The notes beneath the pieces were generated by a model, which saw nothing but the letters and a program-made list of their open reading frames with translations, searched no databases and had not been told where the DNA came from. A stretch of 64,000 nt of DNA, taken from contig UQDO01000003.1 of NCBI GenBank assembly GCA_900539855.1, positions 1-64,000 on the forward strand, written 5' to 3'. Both the position numbers and the translations under genes were made by a program. The DNA comes from an uncultured Oscillospiraceae bacterium. GTDB taxonomy: Bacteria > Bacillota > Clostridia > Oscillospirales > Acutalibacteraceae. Of this stretch, positions 1 to 8,820 are shown piece after piece (positions within the stretch are counted from its first letter, which is position 1; each line of letters starts with the position of its first letter).

Positions 1-172
1 TTGGAAGTTAACTTCTCTTTTTATTGGGTCACATCATTTTAACACATACATTTTTTATTATTTGCAGAAAAAATTTTAAAATCCATCCTTAACGCCATTG
101 CCGCCAGTAAATACAATGCCGGTATACATACCGTCATACTGCCGTATTATTATATAAAATAAAAAATACGGG
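1..172. other. left edge, no gene seen
   Basis: AT-rich stretch before the first coding region. I see no convincing reading frame, tRNA or riboswitch. Around 38-46 there is a single half-site TTTTAACAC like the operators found at 29.3-29.5 kb, but without a partner arm, so it may be chance. Confidence 0.4.
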
Positions 173-868
173 GTGAGAAAAACGGTTGCGGTAGTAGTTT
201 TGAGAAATGACGGCAAAAAACATTCGGTGTCGATAAACAAGGATGGCGAAATGTGTATTATTTCGGTTGGACGCTCGGTAGGACAGCTGAGGCTGCAAAG
301 AGCCGTCCGGCCGTTTCACGGAGATGTTGTTTTTGCACGCGGTATAGATCACGGGAAAATACCGTCGTTTACTTCCGACGCTTACCGCGAAGAGCTGCTG
401 TTCAGGTCGTTTATGTCCTTGGCGCTTTCACTTCCGGGACTTGGACTGACTGTAGGGGTCAACGATATTTTCGGCAGGTATTCGACACGTCTTTTGCCGC
501 TCGTAAGACATGCTGCCGAGGTCAGGATAAGGACCCATGCTGAGCTTGACGATTTTTGCGAAAGCTGTATACTGACAACCGGAACCTGCCCGTTTGTCTC
601 AAAATATCCATCGGTAATAGATCATTGTGAGCTGCTGTTTGACCCTTACGGTGCCGGAGTGGAAGCCGGAACGGTTTTCGGAAAAGGTGGGTGCTCCGTG
701 GACCATGATGCATTAAAGCTGCCGGAGCGGTACAGGGCAATAACAAAAATGGGGGTCGATGCCATAGATCTTGCAGCGCTGCTCAGCCTTGAAAGCGAGG
801 CTTTTGCGCCGGAAAACTGCATGCCGATAGACCCTGCTTTACCGATTTCGTATAAATTTGTACCTTGA
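173..868 (+). CDS. conserved-looking hypothetical protein, 231 aa
   Basis: I do not recognise the family. The GTG start at 173 follows a G-rich stretch; no ATG gives a better start. The protein is soluble in appearance, with no signal peptide or long membrane segment. Visible features are a Gly/Leu-rich stretch around residues 84-100, four cysteines near residues 128-139 and at 174, and a short glycine-rich turn (FGKGG) near residue 170. It stands alone, followed by a spacer holding the promoter of the next gene. Reading frame length and normal codon use argue that it is a real gene; function unknown. Confidence 0.65.
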   Translation: MRKTVAVVVLRNDGKKHSVSINKDGEMCIISVGRSVGQLRLQRAVRPFHGDVVFARGIDHGKIPSFTSDAYREELLFRSFMSLALSLPGLGLTVGVNDIFGRYSTRLLPLVRHAAEVRIRTHAELDDFCESCILTTGTCPFVSKYPSVIDHCELLFDPYGAGVEAGTVFGKGGCSVDHDALKLPERYRAITKMGVDAIDLAALLSLESEAFAPENCMPIDPALPISYKFVP

Positions 869-884
869 GCAAAGAAATAACCCG

Positions 885-913
885 TTGATATGTTGAATTC
901 GGAATGCTATAAT
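885..913 (+). promoter_or_regulatory. sigma-A-type promoter of the diguanylate cyclase gene
   Basis: TTGATA (885-890), a 17-nt spacer, then TATAAT (908-913) preceded by TGC, an extended -10. It lies about 90 nt upstream of the GGDEF protein start. Confidence 0.7.
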
Positions 914-1004
914 ATATTTGTTGAATTGTATCGAAAAGCAGCTTTTCCTGTTTTAGGTTGTTTTTCATATAACAGTGTTTGAAGAATTTACGGCGGTGAC
1001 ATAA

Positions 1005-2144
1005 ATGTATCTCGCTTATTATCTTCAGACCAATATCATCTATATCACCATACTTATGATATTGCTTTTAAGATCTGTTGGGCATAGAAACAGAATAATC
1101 TCAAATAAAACCTGGTGTGCCATGGCCATTTTCACCTGCGTTTATTGCGTTACGGATATGGTCGCGGCTATTTTCAGGGGCAGTTCACAGCCGTACGCAA
1201 GGCCCGTGCTTTGGGTGAGCAATGCTGTTTATATCGGCATGCCGCTCATTATAACGCTTTTATGGGTAAAATATATTGACAGCCTTTTGGCCGGCAGGCT
1301 GCTTTCGGGCAGGGTGAGAAAGTTTGTTTTGCTGATGCCGCCCGTTTTGGCGATATGTCTGCTCGCTACTAATCCCTGGACTGAAATTGCATTCAGCCTT
1401 GCCGGCAACGTCTATTCAAGGAAGCTGCTTGCATACCTCATTCCGGCTCTTTGCTGGGGATATCTTTTGTTTGCCGAGGCTGTTCTCATAAAAAACATAA
1501 AATATCTGGAAAACGAATTTGGACGGAACAAGCTGCTGAGCTTGCTGCTGTTTATAGCGCCGCCGGTCGTTGTCAGCGTGATACAGTTTTGTATTTACGG
1601 TCTTACGTTGTCGCAGGTTGGTTTCACCGTATCTATACTTCTCATTTTCCTGGAAAGTCAAAATGACCGTATAACTACCGACGGGCTCACCGGTATAAAC
1701 AACCGTGAAGAATTTGACAGGTATCTTGCAGGCAGAGGTGCAAAAGCCGAAAGTGTTACGGTGTTTATCATTGATATTGATAATTTCAAGTCGATCAATG
1801 ATCTTTACGGACATGCCGAGGGCGACAGCGCCCTCATGCTTGTTGCAGGGGCAATAAGGCGCGTATGCCGCGAGGCTTACCCACGCAATGAACTGTTTTA
1901 TGCAAGATGCGGCGGTGATGAGTTTGCCGTTATAGGTATAGATACCCATCCGGATATGCCTGAAGTTCTGAGCAGCCGCATATCAGACGCGGTAAGCGAA
2001 TCAGCCAAAAGAGTCAAAAAGCCGTACGAGCTTGCGGTCAGTATCGGTTATTCGACTGTGTCGGGCGGCGACGGTTTTGATGCTGACAGGCTTATGAAAT
2101 CAGCCGATAATGCTATGTATGATGTAAAAAAAACACACAGATAA
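1005..2144 (+). CDS. membrane-bound diguanylate cyclase (GGDEF domain)
   Basis: Makes cyclic di-GMP from two GTP (family knowledge). The first about 215 residues are a hydrophobic sensor with roughly six or seven membrane segments; the GGDEF domain fills residues 222-379. The active-site loop is intact: R301-C-G-G-D-E-F307, with the metal-binding IDIDNFKSIND motif at about 255-266. The inhibitory RxxD site, nine residues before GGDEF, reads RNEL (294-297), so product inhibition is probably lost. No EAL or HD-GYP partner is near. The gene is followed after 19 nt by a co-directional C_GCAxxG_C_C gene, probably in the same transcript. The input sensed by the membrane region cannot be told. Confidence 0.92.
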   Translation: MYLAYYLQTNIIYITILMILLLRSVGHRNRIISNKTWCAMAIFTCVYCVTDMVAAIFRGSSQPYARPVLWVSNAVYIGMPLIITLLWVKYIDSLLAGRLLSGRVRKFVLLMPPVLAICLLATNPWTEIAFSLAGNVYSRKLLAYLIPALCWGYLLFAEAVLIKNIKYLENEFGRNKLLSLLLFIAPPVVVSVIQFCIYGLTLSQVGFTVSILLIFLESQNDRITTDGLTGINNREEFDRYLAGRGAKAESVTVFIIDIDNFKSINDLYGHAEGDSALMLVAGAIRRVCREAYPRNELFYARCGGDEFAVIGIDTHPDMPEVLSSRISDAVSESAKRVKKPYELAVSIGYSTVSGGDGFDADRLMKSADNAMYDVKKTHR

Positions 2145-2163
2145 TTTTCGGGAGGATCAAGAG

Positions 2164-2556
2164 GTGGCGAGTAAAAAAACAATCGAAGTGCTCAAGCTTT
2201 ACCGTAAAGGCTGCAACTGCTTTCAGGCAGTAGCACTTCCGTTTTGCGATGAGCTTTCGCTTGACAAGCTGACGGTGGTTCAGAGCTTTTCGGGATTTGA
2301 TCATTCGGTGATAGGGGACAGCGCGGTTTGCGGCGCGCTTTTAGGGGCGCTTTATGTTGTGTCTCTGAAGTGCCGGGGTGACGATCCGGCAGAAAGCCGC
2401 AAGAAGGCGCTCGTGGCTTGCAGAGAGCTTGCCGATGCCTTTAAAAAGGAAATGGGCAGCGATATATGCTGCGGCAAAAAGGAGCCGCAGTGTGACAGGG
2501 CAGTGACCGTTGCCGCAATACTTGCAGAAAAGCTTCCGACAAAACAGAAAATTTAA
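2164..2556 (+). CDS. C_GCAxxG_C_C family protein, putative redox/metal protein
   Basis: A 130-aa cysteine-rich protein. Cysteines at 17, 19 and 28, the diagnostic CGALLGAL stretch at 56-63, a CC pair at 102-103 and C110 match the C_GCAxxG_C_C family, whose members are thought to bind a metal or cofactor but are poorly characterised. Starts with GTG, set by a GGAGG at 2151-2155 eight nt upstream. Probably co-transcribed with the diguanylate cyclase upstream. No membrane segment. Confidence 0.85.
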   Translation: MASKKTIEVLKLYRKGCNCFQAVALPFCDELSLDKLTVVQSFSGFDHSVIGDSAVCGALLGALYVVSLKCRGDDPAESRKKALVACRELADAFKKEMGSDICCGKKEPQCDRAVTVAAILAEKLPTKQKI

Positions 2557-2655
2557 ATTTCAAAGCTATTTTATAATAAACATAAAAACTGATTTTCACA
2601 TTGTAGTCAGGGGCCGTGCCCCTGCCCTACGTCTATCAAGATACTCGTTGTGTCA

Positions 2656-2670
2656 ATAAACTAAAATTTA
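2656..2670. repeat. right end of AT-rich dispersed repeat (copy A, partial)
   Basis: ATAAACTAAAATTTA, identical to the right terminal repeat of the elements at 10.2 and 39.4 kb. Nineteen nt later comes a GGCAGG-type hairpin (2690-2787), the same arrangement as in the other copies. The left terminal repeat is not seen here. Confidence 0.65.
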
Positions 2671-2689
2671 ATAACCGGCTTAAAAAGAA

Positions 2690-2787
2690 AAATCGGCAGG
2701 AACGGAGAAATGATATGCACCCCATCTGTTAGATATTATATCATACTGTCTAACAAATGGGGTGCATATCAAAATTCCTGCCGATTT
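2690..2787. repeat. nested palindromic repeat, copy 1
   Basis: An outer stem (13 nt, 2690-2702 with 2775-2787, containing CGGCAGGAA/TTCCTGCCG) carries a second palindrome in its loop: 2711-2771, with perfect 15-nt outer arms (TGATATGCACCCCAT and its complement), one mismatch, then a TGTTAG/CTAACA stem and a 17-nt loop. A near-identical 61-nt copy lies at 55223-55283, again inside a GGCAGGA stem and again between convergent genes. It probably terminates both flanking genes. Confidence 0.85.
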
Positions 2788-2832
2788 ATATTGCCGTTTT
2801 ACGGATCGTATTCTTCGGGATACCGATACCGC

Positions 2833-5811
2833 TTACTGTATTGAGGCGAAATATTGGACTATGCCTCTGGTCAGCGCCTTGGCACAGTTCGTATTGAATT
2901 CGTCGCTCCTCATTTTCTCAAGATCAGAAGCGTTGGAAATAAATCCGTTTTCGGTCAGAACAGTCGGGCACTCGCTGACTCCGCGCAGGACATAGTAATT
3001 ATGCCACTTAAGATATGACCAATCCGATTTATTATAAAGTCCTGCATTGTCGGTGGTGTTTTGTATAAGATTCGCAGCAGCCGAAGAATATGCGTTATAA
3101 TGATAAGCGCTGAATCCGTTTGGCTTTGCGCTGCCGGCTGAATTGCGGTGGATCGCTATCATGTAGTCCGGTTTTGCACGTTTGATTATCAGCATACGCT
3201 CGTCATTATCAAGCGTTTTGTCTGTTTCTCTGTTCATAACAACTGTGGCGCCGAGCGACTCAAGCTCAGCCTTAAGCTTGAGCGCAAGTGTCAGGTTCAT
3301 GTTCGATTCATAGAACTTGCCGTTGGCTGCTCCGCAGTCATTTCCGCCGTGACCGACGTCAATGCCGATTATAACACCGCTCAAAGAATAACCGTATGCA
3401 TTGCCGGCGGCGGTTATTTTGGCAGGATTAAGGAAGCTGAACACAAGCTGACCCTCTGAGTTGTAGCTTGCCGACCAGCCGTAAAACTGACCGGTGCGCT
3501 TTAAATGCAGCCTCAGAGTGCAGTCGGCATTACCCTTTATCCATTCGGCACTCTTAAAGAGGGGATTGCTTTCGGCAAAAACGACCTCACCGTCAAATAC
3601 TGTCGCATAGTTGAAGGTTATATCAACATAAGAATATGTCGCAGCGGTTATCCTGTAATCCCTGCCTTCGCCGCCGGTCTCTGTCCTGCCGATATAATCC
3701 TGATTCAGAAGATCAAGCTTAAACGGCGCTTTCCAGAGAACGTCAAGCGTTATTTCGGTGTGTCTGCCGCCGTCATTTACACCTGCAATCTTCACCTCAT
3801 TGTGATCGGGCAGCTCCGCCGCATATACCTTGATGTTATCAACGCCTTTGTGTGTGTCATACATCATTTTGCCGCAGCGCAGCCTGCGGAGTTTGATTGT
3901 ATTACCGTAGTTGACGGTAGTATCCGAGCAGTAATCCACAGTGCCGAGAGGCAGGAAGTTGTTGGTCGGTCTTGAAAAGTCGCCGAAATCGTTGCCGTTG
4001 AAGGTCTCAGCCTCGTATTTTACGACCTCGGCAACATATGTGCTGCCGACATCCATATAATCGCCGCCCTCAGGTGTTACAGGCTTCGACGGCGTTACCG
4101 GACGCTCTGATTTTAACACCGTGACGCTGCCGCCGGTTTTCGAATCTTTGCCGTATTTGGGGCTGTTGGCGGAAAAGGTTATTTTACCTAATGAAACGTT
4201 TTTATCATAGTTCACGGGCATGGTAAAGCTGCCGAGATAGCTGCTGTATTCTGCTGCAGACCCGTCTTCAGGCTTCACCGGGTACTCCGTGAGCGTTATG
4301 GTCTCGCCGTTCAGTTTTGCGGTGACCGTGCTGCCGGCAACCGCCTCAGCCTCAACGGTCAGTACCGAGCCGCCATCCAGCCTTTGCGCCGATGATGGAC
4401 TTATGGACTTGATGATCGTATGCTTGTAGGTTATTTTGTACTCCGTTTTCTGTCCTTTGTGTTCTATAACAAAGGTATTTAGCCCAAGCTCAAGATCAAC
4501 GTCGAATGAGAAATAACCAAGCTCGTTGCGCTCGATCTCTTTTCCATTGAAGGTTATTGAAAATTCGGGGTCAGACGCACCGATAAACGCGCAGAAGTTT
4601 TCGCTCGTTGTAAATGCTGTCTTGGCAGGGGAGGTCATGGTAAGGTCCTTGAGTACGAAATCGCTTTGTAAAGCGCCTCTTAAATATTTCAGAACGACCT
4701 TTCTGCTCTCGGTCGTGTCAGCCATGAATTTATAATAGCTGTCGAATGTAAAGCCGTTTACGGAAAGCTCGGACAGGCACATAAGCTGATTAAGTATCTG
4801 GTCGGTTTTTTTCCAGTCGCCATCACCGCCAAGCTTTGAATATGACAATTCATAAAACACATCGGATGTGCTGCCGAGAGTATCCCTCCAGGACGTTACC
4901 GCGTCCCTGAAATTAAGTGTTTTATCGGAGGTCGACCATGGGATCTGCACAAAGAAAAAGTCGGTATATCCGTCGGTCTTCCAGGTAAGTATATCCGCTT
5001 TTTTATCGTCGAGCATGTATTCTATACCGTCGATCCTGTTGCCGCCGGCGGCAGTGTAAAGCCCGTTGCACAAAACGCCGGTGTAAAGAGAACTGTTGAC
5101 CTTCGCGACAGCGCGGTAAAAATATCTCATAGCAAGCGAAAGATCAGCATCGGCGACCGAAACTTCAGACACTGTTGCACTGTCCTGCTCAGAAACCGTG
5201 CTTTCCTGTGCTGTGTCAGAATCATAGGGCATCGCTGCACCCGAAATGATCAGCATATCAATGTGATCGAGCAGCTTTTCACTGGACAGAACTGAGCATA
5301 TGTACTGGATATCCTCATGATCGGTAACGCTTTTTTTGGCAAGCTTTGAGATATCGATAGTAGCTGCAACGGTCATGCCGTACTGCTTTGCACAGCTGTT
5401 TATGTACTGGAGCAGCCCGTCGTACTGACTGTCGGCATCCGACGTGCTGAATATAAGACCGTTTTCGGTATTTACATTGATGTTCAGAGCGTCAAATCCG
5501 TCTGCGGCAGCCGATTTTACAAGGTCGGCGATCTCGGCAGACGAGGCGTCAAGCGACTTGCCGTCACGCAGTATATCGGTGCCGACCGTAACGGTACCGC
5601 ATCTGTTGAATTTGGGCTTTGATTTTTCGTAGTACACGTTATCAAAAATCGACGGTTCCGAAACTGTTGGCTGATCGACTTCTGATGACGAGCGGTTCTT
5701 CTTTCCTTTTTGGACAATAAATATTGCTGAAACCGAACAGGTTATTGCCACAACCAAAGACAATAAAATCGGCAATATAACACGGTAATTGATATGTTTG
5801 ATCTGCTGCAT
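2833..5811 (-). CDS. secreted N-acetylmuramoyl-L-alanine amidase (Amidase_3) with GHL10-like N-terminal half
   Basis: A 992-aa cell-wall enzyme. Residues 10-33 form one membrane anchor or signal segment, followed by a Ser-rich linker. Residues about 70-370 look like a TIM barrel related to the GHL10/DUF187 protein encoded next door. Residues about 390-560 hold Ig-like repeats. The zinc amidase domain is 812-992, with H821 (DVGHGG), E835, H888 (AIHRN) and the catalytic E954 (LTENG) all present, so it should cleave the MurNAc-L-Ala bond. The barrel segment reads VNGFTFDSYYKF at about 350 where the neighbour has VDGVQIDDYFYP, suggesting a non-catalytic barrel. It follows the GHL10 gene by 27 nt and is very likely in one operon with it. 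Confidence 0.9.
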   Translation of the reverse strand: MQQIKHINYRVILPILLSLVVAITCSVSAIFIVQKGKKNRSSSEVDQPTVSEPSIFDNVYYEKSKPKFNRCGTVTVGTDILRDGKSLDASSAEIADLVKSAAADGFDALNINVNTENGLIFSTSDADSQYDGLLQYINSCAKQYGMTVAATIDISKLAKKSVTDHEDIQYICSVLSSEKLLDHIDMLIISGAAMPYDSDTAQESTVSEQDSATVSEVSVADADLSLAMRYFYRAVAKVNSSLYTGVLCNGLYTAAGGNRIDGIEYMLDDKKADILTWKTDGYTDFFFVQIPWSTSDKTLNFRDAVTSWRDTLGSTSDVFYELSYSKLGGDGDWKKTDQILNQLMCLSELSVNGFTFDSYYKFMADTTESRKVVLKYLRGALQSDFVLKDLTMTSPAKTAFTTSENFCAFIGASDPEFSITFNGKEIERNELGYFSFDVDLELGLNTFVIEHKGQKTEYKITYKHTIIKSISPSSAQRLDGGSVLTVEAEAVAGSTVTAKLNGETITLTEYPVKPEDGSAAEYSSYLGSFTMPVNYDKNVSLGKITFSANSPKYGKDSKTGGSVTVLKSERPVTPSKPVTPEGGDYMDVGSTYVAEVVKYEAETFNGNDFGDFSRPTNNFLPLGTVDYCSDTTVNYGNTIKLRRLRCGKMMYDTHKGVDNIKVYAAELPDHNEVKIAGVNDGGRHTEITLDVLWKAPFKLDLLNQDYIGRTETGGEGRDYRITAATYSYVDITFNYATVFDGEVVFAESNPLFKSAEWIKGNADCTLRLHLKRTGQFYGWSASYNSEGQLVFSFLNPAKITAAGNAYGYSLSGVIIGIDVGHGGNDCGAANGKFYESNMNLTLALKLKAELESLGATVVMNRETDKTLDNDERMLIIKRAKPDYMIAIHRNSAGSAKPNGFSAYHYNAYSSAAANLIQNTTDNAGLYNKSDWSYLKWHNYYVLRGVSECPTVLTENGFISNASDLEKMRSDEFNTNCAKALTRGIVQYFASIQ

Positions 5812-5838
5812 TTTTATCTCCTGTAATTCAACTTATGC

Positions 5839-7380
5839 TTAACCTATGCGGCTTTTGACAGAATTTACAGCCGCCACATAGCTGTCTCTTTCCGCTTTTT
5901 TAAGGCTGTTATTATCCATAAGCGACGAATATGAAAACACGATTACGCCGTTACATCCGGCGGCAAACGAGTCTTCGACCTGCCTGCCTAAAATATCGCT
6001 TTTCTCGATCCATTCCTGACTTCCGGCGTCGGCCTCGCCGACCTTGTATGACGCAAGACCAATGTAAATTTCAACACCATCGGCTCTCGGAAGCGAGGTC
6101 CATAACGACAACAGATTATTGAATCTGTAACTTTGCAGCTTATATTCATAGCCGAAATAAAGCTGCGGAGCAATATAATCTATATACCCCTTATTGCTCA
6201 TCCACATGGTCACATCGGCGTAATGACTGTTGTAGTTTGCGTCCGAATGATCCTTTGAAATACTGGCGGCAGGACTTACACCGAATATAACATTGCTTTT
6301 GGAAGCGTGGACCGCACTGTAAATGCCCGATACAAGCGCACTTACGTTTGCACGCCGCCAATCCGGCAAAGAAAGATAATTGCCGCCCGAGCTGTTTTTA
6401 TATGCATTGTACTCGGTGCTGTCAAATTCTTCGGTCGCTCCGGGTGAGGTGGGGTAGAAGTAATCGTCTATCTGTACGCCGTCAACATCGTAATTATCAA
6501 CTATTTCCCTGACCCCGTCTATTATAAGCTTCCTGACCTCGGCTCTGCCGGGATTGAAATACAGCTTTCCGCCACATGATATAACGTTGCGGTCGGTATC
6601 GCTGTTGCCGTCGGTACGCCATTTATAGGCTGGACTGCTTTGTGACAGCTTCGAGATATTGTCACTGTTGGCGACCCTGTAGGGGTTTATCCACGCGTGT
6701 ATTTTTAGTCCTCTCGCATGTGCAGCCGAGACCATATATTGGAGCGGATCATATCCGGGATCGGTTCCCTGCGAGCCTGAAACGTAATAGCTCACAGGGA
6801 AATAAGCCGATCTGTAAAACGCGTCGGCATACGGTCTTACATGACATATAACATCGGTAGTGCCGGTGCTTACCGCATCGTCAAACATTTTATTGATCTT
6901 TGATCTGAAAGCGTTTTCATCAAGACCTATAAATGAAAGCTCATAATATGTATACCATATGGCGCTTTTAAAGGACGACGGCACAGCCTTTGGCGGTTCT
7001 GTCGGCTCTGACGGTTCCGGTGGGGCGGTACTGCCGTCATCATTTTTCGGCGGTGCTACGACCGGAACAGACGGCTCGCTCACATTATTATCAGGCTCGT
7101 TTGGCATTTCGTCGGGCGGAGTCATTACTTCCGCCGGCAGAGGGTCGGGCGTGGTATCCGACGATGCATCTGACGAGCTTACATTGAAGCTGTCCGACCT
7201 TGAAGAGCCAGCGGTGTTAAATGCGGAAGGCATGGTATTTGACGAAGTATTGCCGGACAAAACGGAACTGCCGGTAAACTGAAGTACCGAGCACATAATG
7301 ACCGAAAGCGAATAAACAACCGATAGCACGGACGCTACAAGAACAATGACAGATTTTTTCAAGGTGAATTCACCGTTCAT
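5839..7380 (-). CDS. GHL10/DUF187 family glycoside-hydrolase-like exported protein
   Basis: A 513-aa envelope protein. It has an N-terminal membrane segment (about residues 8-30), a Ser/Pro/Glu-rich linker to about residue 135, then a TIM barrel of the GHL10 (DUF187) family: SAIWYTYYELS near 139, HVRPYADAFY, KIHAWINPYRV near 215 and the active-site-like DGVQIDDYFYP near 300. Family members are predicted glycosidases acting on peptidoglycan or other envelope glycans; the exact substrate is not established. It precedes the amidase gene in a two-gene unit, so joint action on peptidoglycan, possibly in growth or sporulation, is a reasonable inference. Confidence 0.9.
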   Translation of the reverse strand: MNGEFTLKKSVIVLVASVLSVVYSLSVIMCSVLQFTGSSVLSGNTSSNTMPSAFNTAGSSRSDSFNVSSSDASSDTTPDPLPAEVMTPPDEMPNEPDNNVSEPSVPVVAPPKNDDGSTAPPEPSEPTEPPKAVPSSFKSAIWYTYYELSFIGLDENAFRSKINKMFDDAVSTGTTDVICHVRPYADAFYRSAYFPVSYYVSGSQGTDPGYDPLQYMVSAAHARGLKIHAWINPYRVANSDNISKLSQSSPAYKWRTDGNSDTDRNVISCGGKLYFNPGRAEVRKLIIDGVREIVDNYDVDGVQIDDYFYPTSPGATEEFDSTEYNAYKNSSGGNYLSLPDWRRANVSALVSGIYSAVHASKSNVIFGVSPAASISKDHSDANYNSHYADVTMWMSNKGYIDYIAPQLYFGYEYKLQSYRFNNLLSLWTSLPRADGVEIYIGLASYKVGEADAGSQEWIEKSDILGRQVEDSFAAGCNGVIVFSYSSLMDNNSLKKAERDSYVAAVNSVKSRIG

Positions 7381-7416
7381 AAAATAACCTCCGTTTACTG
7401 TTGCTATACATGTAAT

Positions 7417-7445
7417 ATTATAGTATAATATGTTGTAAATAACAA
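7417..7445 (-). promoter_or_regulatory. promoter of the GHL10-amidase pair
   Basis: On the minus strand: TTGTTA (7440-7445), 17-nt spacer, TATAAT (7417-7422), about 37 nt before the GHL10 start codon. Confidence 0.6.
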
Positions 7446-7472
7446 TAAGAATTTGAAGATAGGAAGATTTTT

Positions 7473-7757
7473 TTGAGTTTAAAAGAGAAATGTTTTATTA
7501 TATATATAATAGCGGTTTCGGTCATATCGTTTTTTCTGGTGATAATCGACAAGCTGAACGCCATAAGAGGGCGCCGCAGAATACGGGAATCGACCCTGAT
7601 GCTCTTTTCCGCACTCGGCGGCAGCGCAGTTATGTACCTTTCAATGAACGTTTTTCACCACAAAACGCAGAAAAACAAATTTGTTTTCGGAATACCGCTC
7701 ATATTTGCCGTTCAGTGTATAATAATAGCTTTAGCATATAAATACGGCTTAGGCTGA
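7473..7757 (+). CDS. DUF1294 small membrane protein
   Basis: A 94-aa protein with three hydrophobic segments (about 5-24, 43-60, 70-90) and the DUF1294 hallmarks: DKLNAIRGRRRIRESTL (25-41) followed by GGSAVMYLSMNVFHHKT. Its function is unknown in the family. TTG start preceded by AGGAAG (7461-7466). It is divergent from the GHL10 gene and sits before the FMN riboswitch, which has its own promoter. Confidence 0.88.
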   Translation: MSLKEKCFIIYIIAVSVISFFLVIIDKLNAIRGRRRIRESTLMLFSALGGSAVMYLSMNVFHHKTQKNKFVFGIPLIFAVQCIIIALAYKYGLG

Positions 7758-7886
7758 CGGGAAAAAAAGCCCCGTACGGTTTCGCTCGCCGCCTTAATTC
7801 ATGCAGCTTTGCGCCTATTACCCGTAGGCGTCAGCCTATTCCAATAATATGAGCCGATATTTGCATTTATATTTGTTTCGGAGATA

Positions 7887-7915
7887 TTGACAAAACAGTT
7901 TCCTGAGTGTATAAT
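7887..7915 (+). promoter_or_regulatory. promoter of the FMN riboswitch-ribU transcript
   Basis: Consensus TTGACA (7887-7892), 17-nt spacer, TATAAT (7910-7915), 15 nt before the first riboswitch stem. Confidence 0.8.
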
Positions 7916-7930
7916 ATTAAAAAAATTAAT

Positions 7931-8054
7931 GTCTTCGGGGCGGGGTGAGATTCCCCACCGGCGGTAAAAAGCGTTTCGCTTCAAGCCCGCGAGCCTTAAA
8001 AAGCTGATCCGGTGTGATTCCGGAGCCGACGGTACAGTCCGGATGAAAGAAGAT
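7931..8054 (+). ncRNA. FMN riboswitch (RFN element)
   Basis: Conserved RFN blocks in order: GGGGCGGGGTGAGATTCCCC, ACCGGCGGT, AGCCCGCGAGC, a GATCCGGTGTGATTCCGGAG stem, GCCGACGGTACAGTC and GGATGAAAGAAGAT. The closing stem pairs GTCTTC (7931) with GAAGAT (8049-8054). It precedes a terminator and ribU, so high FMN should switch off riboflavin uptake. Confidence 0.97.
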
Positions 8055-8083
8055 ATACGACATTTATATTGTGCCGCATTTTC

Positions 8084-8119
8084 GCCCTGTTTACCTTGTG
8101 TAAACAGGGCTTTCGTTTT
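8084..8119 (+). terminator. terminator of the FMN riboswitch
   Basis: Stem GCCCTGTTTAC / GTAAACAGGGC (8084-8110) with a 5-nt loop, then TTTCGTTTT. It is the expression platform of the FMN riboswitch. Confidence 0.85.
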
Positions 8120-8151
8120 GCCCTTGGCGACAGTTTGGGAGATGCATTTTT

Positions 8152-8751
8152 ATGAAAACAACTACAGGTAAAAAAATCAGGGCTTTGACCGTCACGGCAA
8201 TTATGAGCGCGCTCGGCTATATACTCATGCTGCTTGAGTTTCCGCTGCCTATAATACCGTCGTTTATAAAGCTGGACTTTTCTGAGATCCCGGCGATCAT
8301 CACATCTTTTGCACTGGGTCCTCTCTACGGCGTCGCCGTGTGCCTTTTCAAAAACCTGCTGCATCTGTTCAACACATCGTCGGCAGGAGTAGGGGAGCTT
8401 TCAAACTTCATTCTCGGTGCTGTTTTTGTGTCTATAGCAGGTATCATTTACAAGCGTAAAAAGACCTTTGGCAGGGCTGTTTTAGGGGTGATATCCGGTG
8501 CTGTCGCAATGTCGATTTTCAGTGTAATTTCAAACTATTTCTTTGTTTATCCCTTTTATGTAAAATTCTATGGTATGCCGTATGAGGCGATAGTAGGGGC
8601 ATATTCGGCAATACTGCCTGCGGCAAACACGCTGCTTAAGGCACTTATTATATTCAATGTGCCGTTCACGTTTATAAAGGGAATGATAGATGCGGCGGTC
8701 TGTTTTGCCTGCTATAAACAGCTATCACCCATAATAAAGGGCAGAGACTGA
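8152..8751 (+). CDS. ribU: riboflavin ECF transporter S component
   Basis: Membrane substrate-binding subunit of an energy-coupling-factor importer that brings in riboflavin (vitamin B2), using a shared EcfAAT module encoded elsewhere. 199 aa with about five or six hydrophobic segments and the RibU/ECF pattern near the N-terminus (LTVTAIMSALGYILMLLEFPLP) and KLDFSEIPAIITSFALGP. Riboflavin is assigned from the FMN riboswitch directly upstream. ATG start with GGGAG ten nt upstream. Single-gene transcript before the metK leader. Confidence 0.95.
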   Translation: MKTTTGKKIRALTVTAIMSALGYILMLLEFPLPIIPSFIKLDFSEIPAIITSFALGPLYGVAVCLFKNLLHLFNTSSAGVGELSNFILGAVFVSIAGIIYKRKKTFGRAVLGVISGAVAMSIFSVISNYFFVYPFYVKFYGMPYEAIVGAYSAILPAANTLLKALIIFNVPFTFIKGMIDAAVCFACYKQLSPIIKGRD

Positions 8752-8771
8752 AACCGTGTGAAAAATAGCAC

Positions 8772-8799
8772 TTGACATAAGGCTTTTTTGTGGTAATAT
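8772..8799 (+). promoter_or_regulatory. promoter of the SAM riboswitch-metK transcript
   Basis: TTGACA (8772-8777), 16-nt spacer, TAATAT (8794-8799), about 20 nt before the riboswitch. Confidence 0.7.
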
Positions 8800-8820
8800 A
8801 TTATAGTAAATTGAATAATT

